In this document: one piece after another, positions 53,940 through 63,048 of the stretch
How the letters are laid out: each line of letters begins with the position of its first letter
Position numbering within the stretch: the stretch's first letter is position 1
Origin: an uncultured Pseudophaeobacter sp.
GTDB lineage: Bacteria > Pseudomonadota > Alphaproteobacteria > Rhodobacterales > Rhodobacteraceae
Assembly (NCBI GenBank): GCA_905479575.1
Contig: CAJQNB010000017.1
Location: 1 to 64,000 of the forward strand
Length of the DNA stretch: 64,000 nt
Reading direction: 5' to 3'
Notes under the pieces: model-generated
What the model saw: only the letters and a program-made list of their open reading frames with translations
The model's database searches: none
What the model was told of the DNA's origin: nothing
Position numbers and translations under genes: made by a program

Positions 53940-55562
53940 TTATTCTGCAGCCAGCGCTGCATGGCCACGGATCAGATCCGCAGCCTTTTCTGCAATCATA
54001 ATGGTGGGGGCGTTGGTATTCCCCCCTATCAGCCGCGGCATCACAGAGGCATCTACAACGCGCAGCCCCGCCAGGCCCCGCACCTTCAAATCCGGATCGA
54101 CAACAGCCATGTCGTCCTGCCCCATCTTACAGGTTCCCACCGGATGATAAATCGTATCCGAGCGCGCCCGGATGTGCTGCTCCAACGCTGCGTCATCCGG
54201 CTCTTCTTTGATAAAGAGTTCTTTGTGGATGTAGCCCGACAGCGGCGCGGTTTGCATCAGCTGTCGCGTCTTGCGTGCGCCCTTGATCAGCACGGCCAGA
54301 TCTTCGGGATCCGACAGGAACTGCGGATCAATGCGCGGCGGCGCCATGGGATCACCGGAGGTCAACCCGACCGAACCCCGCGATTTTGGCCGCAACACAC
54401 AGACATGACAACTAAACCCATGGCCCATATGCAGTTTTCGCGCATGATCATCCACGATTGAGATGACAAAATGCAGCTGAATATCCGCGCGCTCCAGATG
54501 GCTTTCGGTCTTGAGAAAGGCCGCGCCTTCGGCAAAGGGGGTGGCAATCATGCCCTGACCCGAAGACCGCCAGTTGGCGATATGTTTCAGCAAAGACAGG
54601 CTGCCCGGCAGGGATATGCCAAAGTTATCGCGATCCTTGCTTTTGTAGGCCAGGGTGAAATCCAGATGATCCTGCAGATTCTGGCCCACTCCGGGCAGCT
54701 CGTGCAGCATCTTGATGCCATGTGGTTCGATATCCTCAGCCCGGCCAACGCCCGACAGTTGCAGCAGTTGCGGCGAATTGAACGTGCCACCACAAAGCAG
54801 CACCTCGCGCTCCGCCATGACCTCTTTGTCCTGTCCCCCCTGGCGATAGGCAATGCCGGTGGCGCGCTTGCCTTCAAACAGCACCCTGGTGGCATGGGCC
54901 TTGGTCAGCACCGTCAGATTGGGGCGATCCATCACCGGATGCAGATAGGCTGCCGCCGCCGAGCACCGCTCACCGTTCTTATCCTGGGCATGAAACTGGG
55001 TGACCTGGTATTCGCCAATGCCCTCGTTATCGCCGCTGTTGAAATCGGCGACTTCGCGGATCTGCAGCGCCTGACCGGCCTCGACAAAGGCGCGGGTGAT
55101 GGGGCGTGGGGAATTCTGATTGCTGACCTGCAGCGGCCCGCTGTCCCCGTGCACCGCATCGCCGCCGCGCTCGTTATTTTCGGCACGCTTGAAATAGGGC
55201 AACACCGCGTCCCAGTTCCAGCCGTCACAGCCCAGATCGGCCCATTCGTCATAGTCCTTGGCATGGCCACGAACATAGAGCATGGCATTGATGGCACTCG
55301 ACCCACCCAGGGCCTTGCCCCGTGGCTGATAGCCCTTGCGGCCATTCAGCCCCGGCTGCGGCACCGTTTCAAAGGCCCAGTTGTTGATCTTGGGTCGCCC
55401 CGGCAGCATCGTAACAACCGCAGCCGGAGCGCGCACCAGAATACCGTCCCCCTTACCGCCGGCCTCAATCAGACAGACCGTGGTGGCAGAATCCTCACTC
55501 AAACGGGCAGCCAATGTCGCCCCGGCAGAGCCACCTCCGACAATCACATAGTCAAATTTCAT
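53940..55562 (-). CDS. GMC-family choline/alcohol dehydrogenase
   Basis: The 540-residue FAD enzyme starts [21 protein letters not shown] (GxGxxG at 9-14) with GGAGG 9 bases upstream. GMC signatures are [19 protein letters not shown] (near 82-100) and [16 protein letters not shown] (near 250-265). The active site region is [10 protein letters not shown] (His near 466) with the later [17 protein letters not shown]. It resembles BetA and AlkJ; oxidation of an alcohol to an aldehyde is the likely reaction. Co-transcription with an acyl-CoA ligase suggests an alcohol feeding an acid that is then activated. Upstream is an imperfect hairpin at 55619-55645. Confidence 0.85.
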   Translation of the reverse strand: MKFDYVIVGGGSAGATLAARLSEDSATTVCLIEAGGKGDGILVRAPAAVVTMLPGRPKINNWAFETVPQPGLNGRKGYQPRGKALGGSSAINAMLYVRGHAKDYDEWADLGCDGWNWDAVLPYFKRAENNERGGDAVHGDSGPLQVSNQNSPRPITRAFVEAGQALQIREVADFNSGDNEGIGEYQVTQFHAQDKNGERCSAAAAYLHPVMDRPNLTVLTKAHATRVLFEGKRATGIAYRQGGQDKEVMAEREVLLCGGTFNSPQLLQLSGVGRAEDIEPHGIKMLHELPGVGQNLQDHLDFTLAYKSKDRDNFGISLPGSLSLLKHIANWRSSGQGMIATPFAEGAAFLKTESHLERADIQLHFVISIVDDHARKLHMGHGFSCHVCVLRPKSRGSVGLTSGDPMAPPRIDPQFLSDPEDLAVLIKGARKTRQLMQTAPLSGYIHKELFIKEEPDDAALEQHIRARSDTIYHPVGTCKMGQDDMAVVDPDLKVRGLAGLRVVDASVMPRLIGGNTNAPTIMIAEKAADLIRGHAALAAE

Positions 55563-55676
55563 TGCGTTCCTCCCCATACAACCCTGTGGGTGGTAGCAGA
55601 GCCAAGCCAGCAGTATCTGTCCAGACTTACACCGCGTAAATCTGGACTATACCCAAACAGATGGCTTACGGGGAAG

Positions 55677-55723
55677 AAACCGGGGGGGGACAACTGGCAC
55701 CTGCGCGCCTGCACCCCCGGTTT
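55677..55723 (-). terminator. Possible terminator after hemY
   Basis: The arms AAACCGGGGG (55677-55686) and CCCCCGGTTT (55714-55723) pair over a 27-base loop. It starts 15 bases beyond the hemY stop and ends in TTTCTT on the minus strand. The long loop makes the call less certain. Confidence 0.55.
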
Positions 55724-55737
55724 GCTTTCTGAAGTCT

Positions 55738-57255
55738 TTAGGCTTTGGCTTGGGCCTCGCCGCCTTCTTCTGAACCGGCGCTGTCATCCGCTTTATCAGC
55801 CTCAGCGCTGGCGTCGATCTCGTCAACATCAACGATGTCTTGCACCACCACAGCGCCCGAGGCCGCGTTGCTTGCAGCTGCTGCGCCGGTGATCAGCGGT
55901 AGCATATGGACACCGGTGGCGCTGGCGACCTCCGGGGTTTCCGGGCGTTGCCAGCTCAGGGTGTCAAAGCTGGTGCAATGTTCACAAACCGGCGCCCAAT
56001 CGGCGTGGATATGGTTGCAGTTGCTGCACAGCCACTGCGGCCCCCGCGGCGCCGTCAAGGCCCGCGCCAGCCAGGCCTGGGTCACCGCATTGTCAGCGCC
56101 CTCGCCTTTCTCAATCGCCGCCATCAGCGTCAGCACCCGCGCATCCGGCGCCCGTTCCACCAGATCTCCCAACGCGCGGCGCGCCTCGGGGAAATCTTCG
56201 GCAACGATATGCAGCTCGGCCATGACCAGCCGGGTTTCGTCATCCTGTGGCTTCAGCCGCGCCAGCTGGTCAAAGCGTTTTACCCGCTGCGCAGGCGTCT
56301 CTTCTGGCTCAACCTCGGCAAAGACATGGGCAAGGTCCGGGTGCGGCTGTGCCTCCCAGGCCTTTTTCAACACCTTGACTGCATTGCGTTTCTTGCCCTG
56401 CGCCAGATAGGCCCGCGCCGCCATCGCCGCTGCCGGAACCAGATCGGGCGATAGCCGGTTGGCCTCAATGGCCTGCTCGCGCTGCGCGACTGTTGCCTCT
56501 TCGTCGATGACCCCACGAGAGGCGGAAAGCGCCAGCACCGCATCGCGACGTTTAAACACATCGCGCGGCAGCGTGCCCGATTTCAGCTTGGTGGACAGGG
56601 TTTTACGCGCCCCCGCCCAGTCTTCGGCCTGGGCCTGAAGCTGCAGCAACGTGTCCTGAACTTCTTCGTGTTTGGGACGCAATGCCAGGGCCTTTTCGGC
56701 CAATTGCAGCGCGGTGTCCCTGTCCCCCTCGGACAGCTTTTGCTTCATGATGCCGCGCACCCCGACAAAGCGGGTGGTCTGATTGCTCAGCAGGCGCTTA
56801 TAGGCCTCTGCGGCCTTATGCGTATCGCCGGCCATTTCCGCCGCCTGCGCCGTCAACAGGTCGGTAAGTTCCGGATTATCCAGATACCGCGCCGCCTTTG
56901 ACGCCTTGGTCAGCGCCAGACGCCCCTCGCCAGAGGCCAGCGCCATCATACCATCGGACAGCGCCTGATAGCCCTTGCGCTCGCGTCCCTTGTCAAAATA
57001 GCGCGACATCGCCGTTTCGTCCCCGTTGAGGAACTTGAGCGTGGCGATCAGCAGGGTCAGCAGCTTCAGGAAGATCCAGACCCCCAGCACCAACAGACCC
57101 AGCGCCAGCACCGATTGCAGCGCCCCCAGGGTGTATTCGGTCCCCGCCACGGTGATCTGCACCCCGCCTGCAGTTTCCATCAGAATACCCGCTCCAAAGG
57201 CAAGCAAGGCCACGAGGGCAACAAAGACCAGAATTTTCAACAATGACCAGAGCAT
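55738..57255 (-). CDS. hemY: HemY-like inner-membrane TPR protein
   Basis: The 505-residue protein has two N-terminal membrane helices (about 1-24 and 40-62), as in proteobacterial HemY linked to haem synthesis. A run of TPR-like helices covers residues 90-380 (for example AMSRYFDKGRERKGYQALSDGMMALASGEGRLALTKA). Near residue 410 a zinc-ribbon-like CSNCNHIHADWAPVCEHC follows (two CxxC pairs). The C-terminus is acidic. It is transcribed after the mitofilin-like and hemD genes. This is not the protoporphyrinogen oxidase sometimes also named hemY. Confidence 0.85.
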   Translation of the reverse strand: MLWSLLKILVFVALVALLAFGAGILMETAGGVQITVAGTEYTLGALQSVLALGLLVLGVWIFLKLLTLLIATLKFLNGDETAMSRYFDKGRERKGYQALSDGMMALASGEGRLALTKASKAARYLDNPELTDLLTAQAAEMAGDTHKAAEAYKRLLSNQTTRFVGVRGIMKQKLSEGDRDTALQLAEKALALRPKHEEVQDTLLQLQAQAEDWAGARKTLSTKLKSGTLPRDVFKRRDAVLALSASRGVIDEEATVAQREQAIEANRLSPDLVPAAAMAARAYLAQGKKRNAVKVLKKAWEAQPHPDLAHVFAEVEPEETPAQRVKRFDQLARLKPQDDETRLVMAELHIVAEDFPEARRALGDLVERAPDARVLTLMAAIEKGEGADNAVTQAWLARALTAPRGPQWLCSNCNHIHADWAPVCEHCTSFDTLSWQRPETPEVASATGVHMLPLITGAAAASNAASGAVVVQDIVDVDEIDASAEADKADDSAGSEEGGEAQAKA

Positions 57256-57265
57256 GGCGGCTTCC

Positions 57266-58624
57266 TTATTTTGCGTTCAGGCTTTGGGCCAGTTGATCAA
57301 CAGCGGCGATCGCTGCCAGACGAGTTTGCGCGGAGGCCAGCCAATCAGCAAAGGCTGCGCGGGCGGGCGCGGGCAGGGTCTCTACCTCTGCCAGTGCATC
57401 GGCGATTGATCCGGACTGCAAAGCAGCCTCGGCGCGGGACAGCACAGCGTCCGCCCCGTCGCCGTCTTGTGGTGTCACCGAACGGGCCCCCAGATGGCGG
57501 TTGACGTAGTCCATCAGGCTACCGCTTCCTGCGCTGTCCTGCCGCGCCAGGGCCAATGCCTCGCGGGCGAGGGCCGGATAGCTGGCCTGCAGGCCAGACA
57601 GCGGGGTCACACCGGCGTCACCGCTGCCGGACAGGGCGGCGGGAACCGAGACCTGCAATCCCTGCAACTCAGCCAATGGCGCGGCAAAGCTGCCGCCGGC
57701 ATCCAGCGAGATGCGAATTTTGGCCAAGGCCAATTGCGCCGAGGCAATACGCGCCGATTCCAAACTTGCCTGTTCCGTAAGACGGGCCTCGGCCAGCATG
57801 TCTTCGACCTCAGACCGCTGGGTGGCCAGGCTTTGTTGCAGCTTGGCCAACTCGCCCTCAAAGGCGGCAACCGCCTCGGGGGAGGCCGCATCGGTGAGCG
57901 GGCGCGCCTCAATCTGGTCCAATCTGGCGGTCAAAGCGGCAATTTCATCTGCACTTGCAGACCCGGACGCCGGATCATCGCGCAGGGCTGCTACAGTAGT
58001 TTCAAGCTCATCAAGCCGGGTCTGCAAAGGCGCTAGATCTGGCAGCTCAAGACCGCCCAATTGCCCCTGCAGCGCAGCAAGCTGCTCCTTGATCTCCGCC
58101 TGTTCCTTTGCATGAGCCGCCATATCGGCCTCATAAGAAGCCTTATCAAAGCCGGCGGATCCCAGCAGGCTGCTTGGCAATACCGAGTTGAGAAGCCCGC
58201 CTTGACCAACCGCAAAGCCCAAGACAGCGGCCACAGCCCCACCCAGGAGCGCCGCGCCGAAGCCACCGCGTTTTTCGATGATGCGTTCAATTTCGGGCTG
58301 AGCTGCGGGGGGTGCAGTCGCGTCGGAAGACACGTCTTCCTGGTCTTTGGCCTCGTCGGGATCTCCTGATGTCTCAGTCTCAGTCTCAGTCTCAGTCTCA
58401 GTCTCAGTCTCAGTCTCAGTCTCAGTCTCAGTCTCAGTCTCAGTCTCAGTCTCAGTCTCAGAAGAGATCACCGCGTCATCCGCGTCCTGATCAACCCCCT
58501 CGGCTGTGATCTGATCCTCAGCAACCGCGCTCTCTGTTTCAGAGATTGGTGCATCTTTTGCCCCAGGGTCCTGCGTGCCAGCCGCAGGCTTGGTCACTTC
58601 ATCCGCAGTTGTCTTGTCAGCCAC
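57266..58624 (-). CDS. Mitofilin-like inner-membrane protein
   Basis: The 452-residue protein corresponds to COG4223, related to mitochondrial Mic60/mitofilin. Residues 1-120 are acidic and disordered, and include a run of 15 Thr-Glu pairs coded by a 15-copy hexanucleotide repeat. A membrane helix follows (about 125-150, GFGAALLGGAVAAVLGFAVGQGG). The rest is coiled coil (about 170-310) and a C-terminal helical part. It is encoded between hemD and hemY, the usual alphaproteobacterial order, and ends 10 bases before hemY. Membrane-architecture work in this group shows a role in invaginations, but the exact function here is inferred. Confidence 0.82.
   Translation of the reverse strand: MADKTTADEVTKPAAGTQDPGAKDAPISETESAVAEDQITAEGVDQDADDAVISSETETETETETETETETETETETETETETETSGDPDEAKDQEDVSSDATAPPAAQPEIERIIEKRGGFGAALLGGAVAAVLGFAVGQGGLLNSVLPSSLLGSAGFDKASYEADMAAHAKEQAEIKEQLAALQGQLGGLELPDLAPLQTRLDELETTVAALRDDPASGSASADEIAALTARLDQIEARPLTDAASPEAVAAFEGELAKLQQSLATQRSEVEDMLAEARLTEQASLESARIASAQLALAKIRISLDAGGSFAAPLAELQGLQVSVPAALSGSGDAGVTPLSGLQASYPALAREALALARQDSAGSGSLMDYVNRHLGARSVTPQDGDGADAVLSRAEAALQSGSIADALAEVETLPAPARAAFADWLASAQTRLAAIAAVDQLAQSLNAK
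58372..58461. repeat. 15-copy TCTCAG hexanucleotide microsatellite
   Basis: Fifteen perfect TCTCAG units fill 90 bases without interruption. They lie inside the mitofilin-like gene and code for Thr-Glu pairs on the minus strand. Because the unit is two codons, copy-number change alters protein length without a frameshift. Confidence 0.98.
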
Positions 58625-58677
58625 ACCGGCCTCCCCTCGATTCTCAAATCACCTAAACGCCCTACAATGCCCCGACC

Positions 58678-59442
58678 CTACTGCGCCGGATTGCCACCCT
58701 CAAGGTGCGTCAATCGAACTGCGGCATCGCGGACCATCACAGCCATACTACTGGCATCTGGCGTCCTACTTACCTGCAAGTCCTTGTAGTTCAAACCCTT
58801 CAGCTCAGCCGCAACGGCCTGACTTAACGCAATCAAAGACAAATTAACTTGATCCAGCCCCAGACAGGCAAAATGCCGCGCAGTTCGTGGTGAAAAAAGC
58901 GGCGCTATTACGGCGTCTTGCGCCAGGATGCGCTGCTTTGCCTCCTCGCTGGGCGATAAAAGCTGCTGATCGTAGATCACCTGCCCTTCACAGGGCAGAC
59001 CAGCACTGGTCAGCTTTTGCGCTATATCGCCACGGGTATGGCGCCCATGCAGATGCAACAGGGGCGTGACAGGTCTGGCTTTGGAAAGATGCGCAATCAG
59101 CTCTGCTGCCGAGGCACCACAATACCGCGCCTGCCACCCTGCCTGTTCAGCCGCTTGGGTCGTGCGCTGCCCAACGCAAAAGGCGGGCAGCGCGGCGGGT
59201 GCGCTACGGGCAGCGGCCACCCCATTGGCGGAGGTGAAAATCACACCCTGGTAGCCCGTGAGATCAACCGCTGTGGCAAGCGGCGTCACCTGCATCAGCG
59301 GTGCATGAATCACCTCTAACTGTGCCAGAATCTCCGCAGGCAGCTGCGCTACAAACCGCAAAGAGCCCTCCTGTGGCCGCGTCATCAACAGGGCAACCTT
59401 GGGCATTTTGCTACGGGATCCAGAGACCGGGGCGTCAGGCAT
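58678..59442 (-). CDS. hemD: Uroporphyrinogen-III synthase
   Basis: HemD closes hydroxymethylbilane to uroporphyrinogen III with inversion of ring D. The 254-residue protein is divergent, as this family always is. It has the N-terminal VALLMTRPQEGSLRFVAQL, the GVIFTSANGVAA strand near residue 85, and VGQRTTQAAEQAGW near 100-115. The start at 59442 has AGGAG 9 bases upstream; an in-frame ATG at 59406 has no such site. It heads the hemD-mitofilin-hemY unit and is divergent from tsaD, with 75 bases between starts. Confidence 0.85.
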   Translation of the reverse strand: MPDAPVSGSRSKMPKVALLMTRPQEGSLRFVAQLPAEILAQLEVIHAPLMQVTPLATAVDLTGYQGVIFTSANGVAAARSAPAALPAFCVGQRTTQAAEQAGWQARYCGASAAELIAHLSKARPVTPLLHLHGRHTRGDIAQKLTSAGLPCEGQVIYDQQLLSPSEEAKQRILAQDAVIAPLFSPRTARHFACLGLDQVNLSLIALSQAVAAELKGLNYKDLQVSRTPDASSMAVMVRDAAVRLTHLEGGNPAQ

Positions 59443-59517
59443 GCTTTGGGCTCCTGGGATTGTTTGCATCACGTATAGGTGCTAGCTCCACCAGCAATCT
59501 GATGCAACGGGTAGACC

Positions 59518-60615
59518 ATGACACAAAGCCTGACACTTTTGGGGTTGGAAAGCAGCTGTGACGATACTGCCGCCGCCGTGGTGCGGCAAGAGCCGGGTAA
59601 ACGCGCCCAGGTGCTATCTTCCATCGTCTTTGGCCAAACCGAACTACACAGCGCATTTGGCGGTGTTGTCCCCGAAATTGCCGCCCGCGCCCATGCGGAA
59701 AAACTGGATCTCTGCGTTGTAGATGCACTGCAGGCTGCCGGGGTAACCCTGCAGGATCTGGATGCCATCGCCGTCACCGCCGGGCCCGGACTGATTGGCG
59801 GGGTGATGTCTGGCGTAATGTGCGCCAAGGGCATTGCCGCCGCCACCGGTCTGCCGCTGGTGGGGGTCAACCATCTGGCCGGTCACGCCCTGACCCCGCG
59901 GCTGACCGATGATGTGGCCTATCCCTATTTGATGCTGCTGGTCTCTGGTGGTCACTGCCAATATCTAATCGCCCGTGGCCCCGAGGATTTCACCCGGCTG
60001 GGCGGCACCATTGATGACGCCCCAGGCGAGGCCTTTGACAAGACCGCGCGACTGCTGGGCCTGCCGCAGCCCGGTGGTCCTTCGGTGCAAAAAGAGGCCG
60101 AGACGGGCGACCCCAAACGCTTCCGCTTTCCCCGCCCGCTAATCCAGCGGCAGGATTGCAACCTGTCCTTTTCCGGGCTAAAAACAGCGCTAATGCGGAT
60201 GCGCGACCAGATTGTCGATGAAAAATCCGGCCTGACGCGGCAGGACCGCGCCGACCTTTGTGCTGGGTTTCAGGCGGCTGTGGCGGATGTCCTGGCCTCC
60301 AAAACCCGCCGGGCGCTGGCCATCTATCTGGCGGAAAACCCCACCACGCCGACCTTGGCCGTGGCCGGTGGTGTGGCGGCAAATACCGCCATTCGCGCCG
60401 CGTTAGAGACTGTTTGTGACGAGCTGAACACCCAGTTTACCGCGCCTCCGCTGGCCTTGTGTACGGATAATGCCGCAATGATCGCCTTTGCAGGTCTAGA
60501 GCGGTTCCGGGCCGGGGCGCGTGACGGCATGGATCTGACCGCCCGCCCCCGTTGGCCGCTGGATCAAACCAGCCCCGCCATGCTGGGATCAGGCCGCAAA
60601 GGAGCCAAGGCATGA
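59518..60615 (+). CDS. tsaD: tRNA t6A synthesis protein TsaD
   Basis: TsaD transfers the threonylcarbamoyl group to A37 of ANN-decoding tRNAs. The 365-residue protein begins with the ASKHA fold [16 protein letters not shown] and carries the metal-binding HxxxH in VNHLAGHA (H119, H123). The phosphate motifs [12 protein letters not shown] and [10 protein letters not shown] are also present. The stop overlaps gpsA by 4 bases. MtaB, which thiolates the same nucleotide, is encoded at the start of the window. Confidence 0.97.
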   Translation: MTQSLTLLGLESSCDDTAAAVVRQEPGKRAQVLSSIVFGQTELHSAFGGVVPEIAARAHAEKLDLCVVDALQAAGVTLQDLDAIAVTAGPGLIGGVMSGVMCAKGIAAATGLPLVGVNHLAGHALTPRLTDDVAYPYLMLLVSGGHCQYLIARGPEDFTRLGGTIDDAPGEAFDKTARLLGLPQPGGPSVQKEAETGDPKRFRFPRPLIQRQDCNLSFSGLKTALMRMRDQIVDEKSGLTRQDRADLCAGFQAAVADVLASKTRRALAIYLAENPTTPTLAVAGGVAANTAIRAALETVCDELNTQFTAPPLALCTDNAAMIAFAGLERFRAGARDGMDLTARPRWPLDQTSPAMLGSGRKGAKA

Positions 60616-61574
60616 CAATTTCCGTGCTGGGCGCCGGCGCCTTTGGCACCGCCCTGGCCATTTCCCTGGCAAAGGAAACGCCAGTTACCCTATGGGCCCG
60701 CGACAGTGTTCAGGTGGCGGATATGCAGCGGCAGCGCTGCAACACAGCGCGCCTGCCCGATGTCCCTTTGCCAGCGCGTTTAACCCCGACCGGTGATTTC
60801 AGCCAGGCGACCGAGGCAGAGGTGCTGCTGCTGGCGGTCCCCATGCAAAAACTGCGCTCCGTTCTGCAGGCCCATCGCGCCGATTTGACGGGTAAGGTGC
60901 TGGTGGCCTGCTGCAAAGGGATAGAGCTGGAAACCGGGTTTGGCCCCATTTCGGTAATCAGCCAAGTCCTGCCCGCTGCCAAACCCGCCTTGCTGACCGG
61001 CCCCAGTTTTGCCGCTGATATTGCCCGGGGCCTGCCCACGGCCCTGACTCTGGCCTGCGGTGATGCCGAGCTGGGTCACCAGCTGCAACAGCAGCTCACC
61101 ACCGCCAATCTGCGGCTTTACCGCACCACCGACACCAGCGGCGCCGAATTGGGTGGGGCGCTGAAAAACATCATCGCCATTGCCTGTGGCGCCGTCATTG
61201 GCGCCGGATTGGGCGAGAGCGCCCGCGCCGCCCTGATGACACGGGGCTATGCCGAAATGCAGCGTATGGCGCTGGCCTGTGGGGCAAAGCCGGAAACCCT
61301 GGCCGGGCTTTCAGGCTTTGGCGATCTTACCCTGACCTGCAGTTCCCCCCTGTCGCGCAACTATCAATTGGGATTGTCCATTGGCCGGGGCGACGGGTTT
61401 GATCCAAACATCACCGTCGAAGGTGCCGCCACCGCGCGCGCCACCGCTGCCAAAGCAAAAACCATGGGGCTGGATATGCCCCTGACCGAGACCGTCGTTG
61501 GGTTACTGAATGGTGACTTGACGATTGCCACTGCCAGCGCTCAACTGCTGGCACGCCCTTTGAAAGAGGAATAA
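60612..61574 (+). CDS. gpsA: Glycerol-3-phosphate dehydrogenase [NAD(P)+]
   Basis: GpsA reduces dihydroxyacetone phosphate to glycerol 3-phosphate for phospholipids. The 320-residue protein starts with the Rossmann motif [16 protein letters not shown]. The central catalytic Lys is in [19 protein letters not shown] (near residue 190), and [21 protein letters not shown] is characteristic. The start at 60612 is fixed by the ATGA overlap with tsaD. A longer frame from 60552 is only tsaD overlap. Confidence 0.96.
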   Translation: MTISVLGAGAFGTALAISLAKETPVTLWARDSVQVADMQRQRCNTARLPDVPLPARLTPTGDFSQATEAEVLLLAVPMQKLRSVLQAHRADLTGKVLVACCKGIELETGFGPISVISQVLPAAKPALLTGPSFAADIARGLPTALTLACGDAELGHQLQQQLTTANLRLYRTTDTSGAELGGALKNIIAIACGAVIGAGLGESARAALMTRGYAEMQRMALACGAKPETLAGLSGFGDLTLTCSSPLSRNYQLGLSIGRGDGFDPNITVEGAATARATAAKAKTMGLDMPLTETVVGLLNGDLTIATASAQLLARPLKEE

Positions 61575-61575
61575 T

Positions 61576-61848
61576 ATGCTGATAGCCCTGATCGCCCGTG
61601 ACAAGCCGGATCACCTGCAAACCCGCGTGGACAACCGCGCCGCGCACCTTGCCTATATTGAAGACACCGGCGTTGTTGCACAGGCAGGACCCCTGCTGGA
61701 CCAAAACGGTGAAATGGCCGGATCACTGGTTATCCTCGACGTTGAGGATATGGCCGCGGGCGAGGCATGGGCCGCAGAGGACCCGTATAACAAGGCCGGT
61801 CTGTTTGAGGCGGTTGAATTGATCACCTGGAAGAAAGTCATCGGCTGA
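61576..61848 (+). CDS. YciI family protein
   Basis: The 90-residue protein matches the YciI/YCII fold, an alpha-beta dimer related to ferredoxin-like domains. The core pattern is LIALIARDKPDHLQTRVDNRAAHLAYIEDTG, with the conserved His/Asp pair (HLAYIED near 29-35) and AEDPYNKAGLFEAVEL. YciI proteins have no agreed reaction, although some cleave small chlorinated compounds. It starts 1 base after gpsA and shares one base with the EVE gene, in a conserved-looking run. Confidence 0.88.
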   Translation: MLIALIARDKPDHLQTRVDNRAAHLAYIEDTGVVAQAGPLLDQNGEMAGSLVILDVEDMAAGEAWAAEDPYNKAGLFEAVELITWKKVIG

Positions 61849-62270
61849 TGCGCTACTGGCTGTTCAAATCGGAGCCTTCGACCTGGAGCTGGCAAGACCA
61901 GATCGACAAGGGCGGGCAGGGCGAGGAATGGGACGGCGTGCGCAACTACCAGGCCCGCAACTTCATGCGCCAGATGGCCCTGGGCGACCGGGGCTTTTTC
62001 TATCATTCGCAAAAAGAGAAAGCGGTGGTGGGTATCGTTGAGGTCTGCGCCGAAGCACATCGCGACAGTACTGCCGAGGATGACCGCTGGGACTGCGTCG
62101 ATATCAGGGCTGTTCGCAGCTTTTCCCAGCCCGTGACCCTGGATCAAATCAAATCGGACCCGCGCCTGGAAGAGATGAGTCTGGTCAAGAGCTCCCGATT
62201 GTCGGTGCAACCGGTCAGCCCGGAGGAATGGCAGCTGGTCTGTGCCATGGGGCAGACAGAAGCGGGCTGA
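61848..62270 (+). CDS. EVE-domain (PUA-like) protein
   Basis: The 140-residue protein is a single EVE domain of the PUA superfamily, thought to bind modified nucleotides. It begins MRYWLFKSEPSTWSWQDQ, with WDGVRNYQARNFMRQM near residue 25 and GDRGFFYHSQKEKAVVGIVEV near 46-66, both family hallmarks; the aromatic cage Trp and Tyr are present. Tight linkage to YciI and to tsaD-gpsA is common in alphaproteobacteria. A defence role is known for EVE domains fused to nucleases, but none is fused here. Confidence 0.9.
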   Translation: MRYWLFKSEPSTWSWQDQIDKGGQGEEWDGVRNYQARNFMRQMALGDRGFFYHSQKEKAVVGIVEVCAEAHRDSTAEDDRWDCVDIRAVRSFSQPVTLDQIKSDPRLEEMSLVKSSRLSVQPVSPEEWQLVCAMGQTEAG

Positions 62271-62316
62271 TCTGCCAATCTTGACCAAGACCTGATCTGG
62301 TTATGGGAGAGTAACT

Positions 62317-62712
62317 GTGGAAATTCTGAATGTTCTGGTGGCCGCCGCAGCAGGTTTTGCCCTGGGCGCGGTATATTACGGAATCCTGGCAGAGCCCTGG
62401 ATGGTCGCCGCCGGGATAAGGCGCGGCACCGATGGCAAGCCTGAAAGCGGCCAGACTGCGCTGACATTTGCGATCGGTTTTGTGTTGCAACTGGTTGTCG
62501 CTGGCATGATGCGCCATGTCTTTACCATATCGGGAATCAACAGCGCCGGGGCCGGGTTTGTGGCTGGGCTTGGCGTGGGATTGTTCTTCATCACGCCCTG
62601 GATTGCGCTGAACAACCTGTATGCAGGGCGCCCGGTCAAACTGACAGTGATTGATGGTGGCTATGCCACCTTGGCCTGTGCTGTTATCGGCCTGGTGCTG
62701 TCGCTGTTCTGA
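62317..62712 (+). CDS. DUF1761 membrane protein
   Basis: The 131-residue protein has four membrane helices (near 4-22, 46-66, 80-102 and 112-130) with the family pattern AAAGFALGAVYYGILAEPWM in the first and GFVAGLGVGLFFITPWIALNNLYAGRP between the third and fourth. The start at GTG 62317 gives an in-frame protein; AGAG lies a few bases upstream. Its function is unknown. A 46-base gap to the EVE gene suggests co-transcription. Confidence 0.82.
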   Translation: MEILNVLVAAAAGFALGAVYYGILAEPWMVAAGIRRGTDGKPESGQTALTFAIGFVLQLVVAGMMRHVFTISGINSAGAGFVAGLGVGLFFITPWIALNNLYAGRPVKLTVIDGGYATLACAVIGLVLSLF

Positions 62713-62783
62713 CAACCAGGCCGGGCAAAACCGCGCCAGGGTCGGCTGTCACTACAGCGCCCCAAAGCCTTTAAAATAGAAAA

Positions 62784-62815
62784 GGGAAGATCCAACCAAA
62801 CAGTAGGATCTTCCC
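62784..62815 (-). terminator. Hairpin between DUF1761 and DUF2853 genes
   Basis: The arms GGGAAGATCC and GGATCTTCCC pair over a 12-base loop. On the minus strand the stem runs into CTTTTCTATTTT, a good T-rich tail, and on the plus strand into TTCC. It can end transcripts from either side, more clearly the minus-strand one. Confidence 0.7.
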
Positions 62816-62951
62816 TTCCACCCCGCGTGCTCCACAGTCCACCACACGCGTATGAAAATTCCGTCCTAGCCATCCTGGCTGGTCTCTCTGTGGTAGCTTA
62901 CTTGCAGTTGTTTTGGCAAACCCAATGCCCGGACAATACCATTCAAATGCA

Positions 62952-62979
62952 AGACACCCGGCAATATTGCCGGGTGTCT
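62952..62979. terminator. Perfect 28-base palindrome, likely terminator
   Basis: The left half AGACACCCGGCAAT is followed directly by its reverse complement, so there is no loop spacer. It lies 70 bases past the DUF2853 stop. As RNA it makes a 12-bp stem with a small loop. The absence of a T-run means it may instead be a protein-binding or cruciform site. Confidence 0.55.
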
Positions 62980-63048
62980 GGATCCTAAAGTCCTGAAATT
63001 TAAACAATTAAAACAGTATATTAGGATATAAATACTGACAAATCCACC

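Larger units (their letters stand above)
62713..63048. other. Intergenic stretch with two hairpins
   Basis: These 336 bases hold no supported gene; the small minus-strand frames here have no recognisable features. They contain a 10-bp stem (62784-62815) and a 28-base palindrome (62952-62979). Both lie between convergent genes and are reported separately as terminators. Confidence 0.6.

Noticed and set aside
54471-55892. A 473-codon frame antisense to the GMC dehydrogenase
   Set aside because: It mirrors a gene with intact FAD and active-site motifs and runs into intergenic DNA without a start signal.
58372-58461. Possible CRISPR array
   Set aside because: The unit is only six bases with no spacers, and the tract is inside a coding frame. 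It is a microsatellite.
61848-62270. EVE protein as part of a DNA-modification defence system
   Set aside because: No nuclease, methyltransferase or McrBC-like gene is nearby. The context is housekeeping.
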